Assembly (NCBI GenBank): GCA_947627525.1
Contig: CANQWJ010000046.1
Coordinates: 1 to 8,602 of the forward strand
Reading direction: 5' to 3'
DNA: 8,602 nucleotides
DNA from: an uncultured Bacilli bacterium
GTDB lineage: Bacteria > Bacillota_I > Bacilli_A > RF39 > UBA660
A program made the translations under genes and the position numbers. Below, in pieces: positions 7,034 through 8,602 of the stretch (position 1 is its first letter; each line of letters starts with the position of its first letter). The notes below the pieces were generated by a model. That model saw only the letters and a program-made list of their open reading frames with translations, had not been told where the DNA came from and searched no databases.

Positions 7034-7350
7034 TAAAACAAACTGCTGGTCGTGATAATTTAGGAACATTAGCTCCTAAATTTGCGGAATTAAATGATGA
7101 TGTTTTGTTTGGTGAAGTATGGTCACGAGAAGATAAATTATCTTTAAGAGATCGTAGTATGATTACAATTGCTGCTTTGATGGCTCAAGGACTATATCCC
7201 CAATTACAATCACATTTTGTAATGGGAAAGAAACATGGAATTACGAAAGAAGAAGCCGTTGAAATAGTAACGCATTTAGCTTTTTATAGTGGTTGGCCAA
7301 AGGCCTGGAGTGCTTTTAAACTAATTGAAGAAGTATATAGTGATGAGTAA
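7030..7350 (+). CDS. Carboxymuconolactone decarboxylase (CMD) family protein, YraC-like
   Basis: This 106-aa all-helical protein belongs to the CMD/AhpD-like superfamily. The signature runs LAPKFAELND (14-23), FGEVWSRE (27-34), LSLRDRSMITIAAL (37-50), LQSHFVMGKKHGIT (59-72) and EEAVEIVTHLAFYSGWPKAW (74-93). His62 and His82 are the likely conserved active-site or structural residues. There is no cysteine, so it cannot work like AhpD through a CxxC peroxidase pair. Proteins of this size are trimeric or hexameric in the family. True decarboxylase activity is doubtful because no aromatic-degradation genes are nearby. Linkage to an AdhR-like regulator instead suggests a role in handling a reactive aldehyde or quinone, as proposed for B. 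subtilis YraC. It overlaps the phosphoesterase by 4 nt and is the last intact gene of the operon. The fold assignment is firm; the reaction is unknown. Confidence 0.9.
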   Translation: MIKQTAGRDNLGTLAPKFAELNDDVLFGEVWSREDKLSLRDRSMITIAALMAQGLYPQLQSHFVMGKKHGITKEEAVEIVTHLAFYSGWPKAWSAFKLIEEVYSDE

Positions 7351-7384
7351 TTTAGAAACAGAGCGATTAGGTTTACTGATATAA
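7343..7384 (+). pseudogene. Possible remnant of a GNAT acetyltransferase start
   Basis: An ATG overlapping the last 8 nt of the CMD-like gene opens 13 codons reading MSNLETERLGLLI, then TAA at 7382-7384. The LETERLxL pattern is the typical first strand of RimJ/RimL-type GNAT N-acetyltransferases. The frame runs straight into the operon terminator, so the rest of such a gene would have been deleted. The match is short and could be chance; the overlap position at the end of an operon favours a real decayed gene. Confidence 0.35.
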
Positions 7385-7422
7385 AGACAAATGTAATTTT
7401 AAGTTATAATTTGTCTTTTTTT
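7383..7422 (+). terminator. Intrinsic terminator of the regulator/phosphoesterase/CMD operon
   Basis: AAAGACAAAT (7383-7392) pairs perfectly with ATTTGTCTTT (7409-7418). Three more inner pairs (TAA/TTA) close around a short loop, and seven T residues (7416-7422) follow. It lies about 30 nt after the CMD-like stop. On the minus strand the stem is followed by only a few T residues, so it is mainly one-directional. Confidence 0.85.
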
Positions 7423-7464
7423 GACATATTTCCTTTATTTATCTAAGAAAAGAAGATTAATTGA

Positions 7465-7473
7465 TGTTATAAT
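7465..7473 (+). promoter_or_regulatory. Extended -10 promoter of the amidase gene
   Basis: TGTTATAAT matches the extended -10 pattern TGnTATAAT. No good -35 is present at 16-18 bp, which is acceptable for extended -10 promoters. It lies just after the upstream operon's terminator, so this gene is a separate unit. AGAGGG (7485-7490) 6 nt before ATG 7497 is the ribosome site. Confidence 0.6.
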
Positions 7474-7496
7474 TAATAATTGATAGAGGGATTATT

Positions 7497-8546
7497 ATGA
7501 TTAAGAAGATTATTTATATATTTTTATTTATAATGATTACTATTAGTGGTGGATGGTTAGGTTTTAATGTTTATAATTTAATGGCTTTAAATAAAGAAAA
7601 GAGTACATCTTCATTAGAATTAAAGTTATCTGGTAATTCTTTTGTTGAAGTAACAATCAATGGTAAATATACTGATGATGGTGGTGTTGCTTATTATAAT
7701 GGTAAGGAATATCCTCTAAAACCAGAAGGTAATATTGACTTTTCAGTTCCAGGAACTTATTTAGTAAAATATACAGCTGATATTGATAGTGATTTAAATC
7801 ATAGTATTTATCGTACTGTTAAAGTAGTTGATAAAAATGTACCTATTATTACCTTAAAAGGTAAACAAGAAATGTCTTTGTATGTCGGTGAAAAATATAA
7901 AGAACCTGGATTTACGGTTACAGATGATAGTGGCGTTGATTTAACGTCACATGTCGTTATAACTGGTGAAGTAAATTCTAAAAAAGTTGGTACCTATAAA
8001 TTAGTTTATAGTGTTAAAGATGATTCGGGAAACGAAGCTAAGGCAACAAGAAAAGTAATTATTAAAAATAGACCAGTTGTAACTAATATTGTGGCTACCA
8101 AAGTAACAGCTAAAGAAAAAGGTGATGTTGCTGAAAAGAAGGTTGATTTAAATGCTACTAGTAATTCAACTGTTTCTATGAGTTATACTTCTAATGGTAT
8201 TCATCTTGAGGGTTATGTCAAAAATGGTAGTGGTGAATATTCTATTAAAGTATGTAAGAGTAGTGAGTGTACGACAACAGCAATGAAAACTAAAGATAAG
8301 TACTATTATAGTGGTGACATAAAGTTATCTAGTCTAGCAAATGGTACTTACAAAGTAAAAGTTGTCGATAAAAAAGAAATGGATTTAGTAAATAAATTAG
8401 ATTATGGGGAAAGACTTAATCGTGCTAAGGTTGGTGATAAATTAGTTACATTTTCTTATGATAATGATGTTATGACATTTAAAGTAGAAGATCATAAATA
8501 CGAGTATGACATCGTTATTGATCCAGGACATGGAGGTATCGGTTAA
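7497..8546 (+). CDS. Membrane-anchored Ig-like (DUF5011-like) protein with N-acetylmuramoyl-L-alanine amidase domain, frame interrupted
   Basis: Residues 4-27 are a single signal-anchor helix with no obvious lipobox or signal cleavage site, so the rest is predicted to be outside the membrane. Two tandem Ig-like domains of about 75 residues follow (about 37-112 and 113-190), the second with the DUF5011-like run from YVGEKYKEPGFTVTDDSG to GTYKLVYSVKDDSGNEA. A third beta-rich domain (about 196-330) contains Cys253 and Cys257. The C-terminus ends in YDIVIDPGHGG (336-347), the first strand and first zinc-ligand motif (His345) of Amidase_3 enzymes, which cut the amide bond between MurNAc and L-Ala in peptidoglycan. 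Translation then stops after two residues, with nearly all of the catalytic domain (normally about 170-200 residues) missing. As written the product cannot be an active amidase. Bases after 8543 encode a plausible continuation in another frame, so the gene is frameshifted or carries a sequence error. Confidence 0.82.
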   Translation: MIKKIIYIFLFIMITISGGWLGFNVYNLMALNKEKSTSSLELKLSGNSFVEVTINGKYTDDGGVAYYNGKEYPLKPEGNIDFSVPGTYLVKYTADIDSDLNHSIYRTVKVVDKNVPIITLKGKQEMSLYVGEKYKEPGFTVTDDSGVDLTSHVVITGEVNSKKVGTYKLVYSVKDDSGNEAKATRKVIIKNRPVVTNIVATKVTAKEKGDVAEKKVDLNATSNSTVSMSYTSNGIHLEGYVKNGSGEYSIKVCKSSECTTTAMKTKDKYYYSGDIKLSSLANGTYKVKVVDKKEMDLVNKLDYGERLNRAKVGDKLVTFSYDNDVMTFKVEDHKYEYDIVIDPGHGGIG

Positions 8547-8602
8547 ATCCAAAAATAGAAGAAATGACTATTTTGGTAAGTAAATACAAGAGTTTAAGGT
8601 AC
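8543..8602 (+). pseudogene. Out-of-frame continuation of the amidase domain, running off the window
   Basis: The frame beginning with TTA at 8543 is open to the window end for 20 codons and reads LNPKIEEMTILVSKYKSLRY. The EE followed by an amphipathic helix fits the second conserved block of Amidase_3, where a glutamate ligand and the helix ending before a Gly-rich turn follow the DPGHGG motif. A loss of 3n+1 bases just before 8543 would join it to the upstream frame. The usual spacing between DPGHGG and this Glu is some 10-12 residues, against 7 here, so a deletion larger than one base fits better. Confidence 0.6.

Noticed and set aside
6884..7069. 61-aa open frame on the minus strand
   Set aside because: It is antisense to the phosphoesterase C-terminus and the CMD-like start, both clear genes, and shows no family motif.
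7421..7426. Perfect TTGACA -35-like hexamer after the terminator T-run
   Set aside because: It is 41 bp from the TATAAT at 7468, and no acceptable -10 lies 16-19 bp downstream, so it probably arises by chance from the T-run.
8530..8550. Programmed ribosomal frameshift in the amidase gene
   Set aside because: The bases before the stop do not form a slippery X XXY YYZ heptamer, and the DPGHGG-to-Glu spacing is shorter than usual, which favours a deletion or sequence error.

Overview
The window is strongly A/T-rich, uses TGG for Trp and TGA as a stop (the phosphoesterase gene ends in TGA), and has Gram-positive-type Shine-Dalgarno sites and promoters. With wall-polymer transferases and a DPGHGG-type amidase, this suggests a low-GC member of the Bacillota, probably class Bacilli (an Erysipelotrichales/RF39-like lineage is a guess). 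It is not a mycoplasma using the TGA=Trp code.

Left half (105-5428, all minus strand): a three-gene operon of CDP-glycerol/CDP-ribitol-type glycerophosphotransferases (Glyphos_transf, TagB/TagF/TarL superfamily). Transcription starts at a good sigma-A-like promoter near 5453-5481. The first gene is a TarL-like protein with an N-terminal beta-rich domain (539 aa). The second is a short TagB-like protein (about 372 aa). The third is an 856-aa multidomain protein with a degenerate GT2-like fold, a beta-rich domain and a TagF-type transferase. They are tightly packed (1-nt and 13-nt gaps, two GTG starts) and probably build a teichoic-acid-like polymer at the inner face of the membrane. Nothing convincing is seen in the 104 bases after the last gene.

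Middle (5503-7422, plus strand): a divergent operon. A MerR-family regulator of the AdhR/NmlR type, with its only cysteine at position 52, sits behind a textbook MerR promoter: a 19-bp spacer holding a CTTAAAG-N4-CTCTAAG operator. It is followed by a membrane-anchored metallophosphoesterase and a carboxymuconolactone-decarboxylase (CMD)-like protein. A 13-codon remnant that looks like the start of a GNAT acetyltransferase follows, then an intrinsic terminator. The regulator/CMD pairing resembles the aldehyde-response adhR-adhA-yraC locus of Bacillus subtilis, but here a phosphoesterase takes the place of the dehydrogenase.

Right end (7465-8602, plus strand): an extended -10 promoter drives a membrane-anchored protein with tandem Ig-like (DUF5011-like) domains leading into an N-acetylmuramoyl-L-alanine amidase domain. 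The frame stops just after the first zinc-site motif (DPGHGG). The following bases continue an amidase-like sequence in another frame up to the window edge, so the gene is frameshifted, either truly or through a sequencing/assembly error.

The strongest points for a second look are the AdhR-type switch controlling an unusual phosphoesterase/CMD operon, the apparently dead GT2 domain fused to a TagF-type transferase, and the broken amidase.
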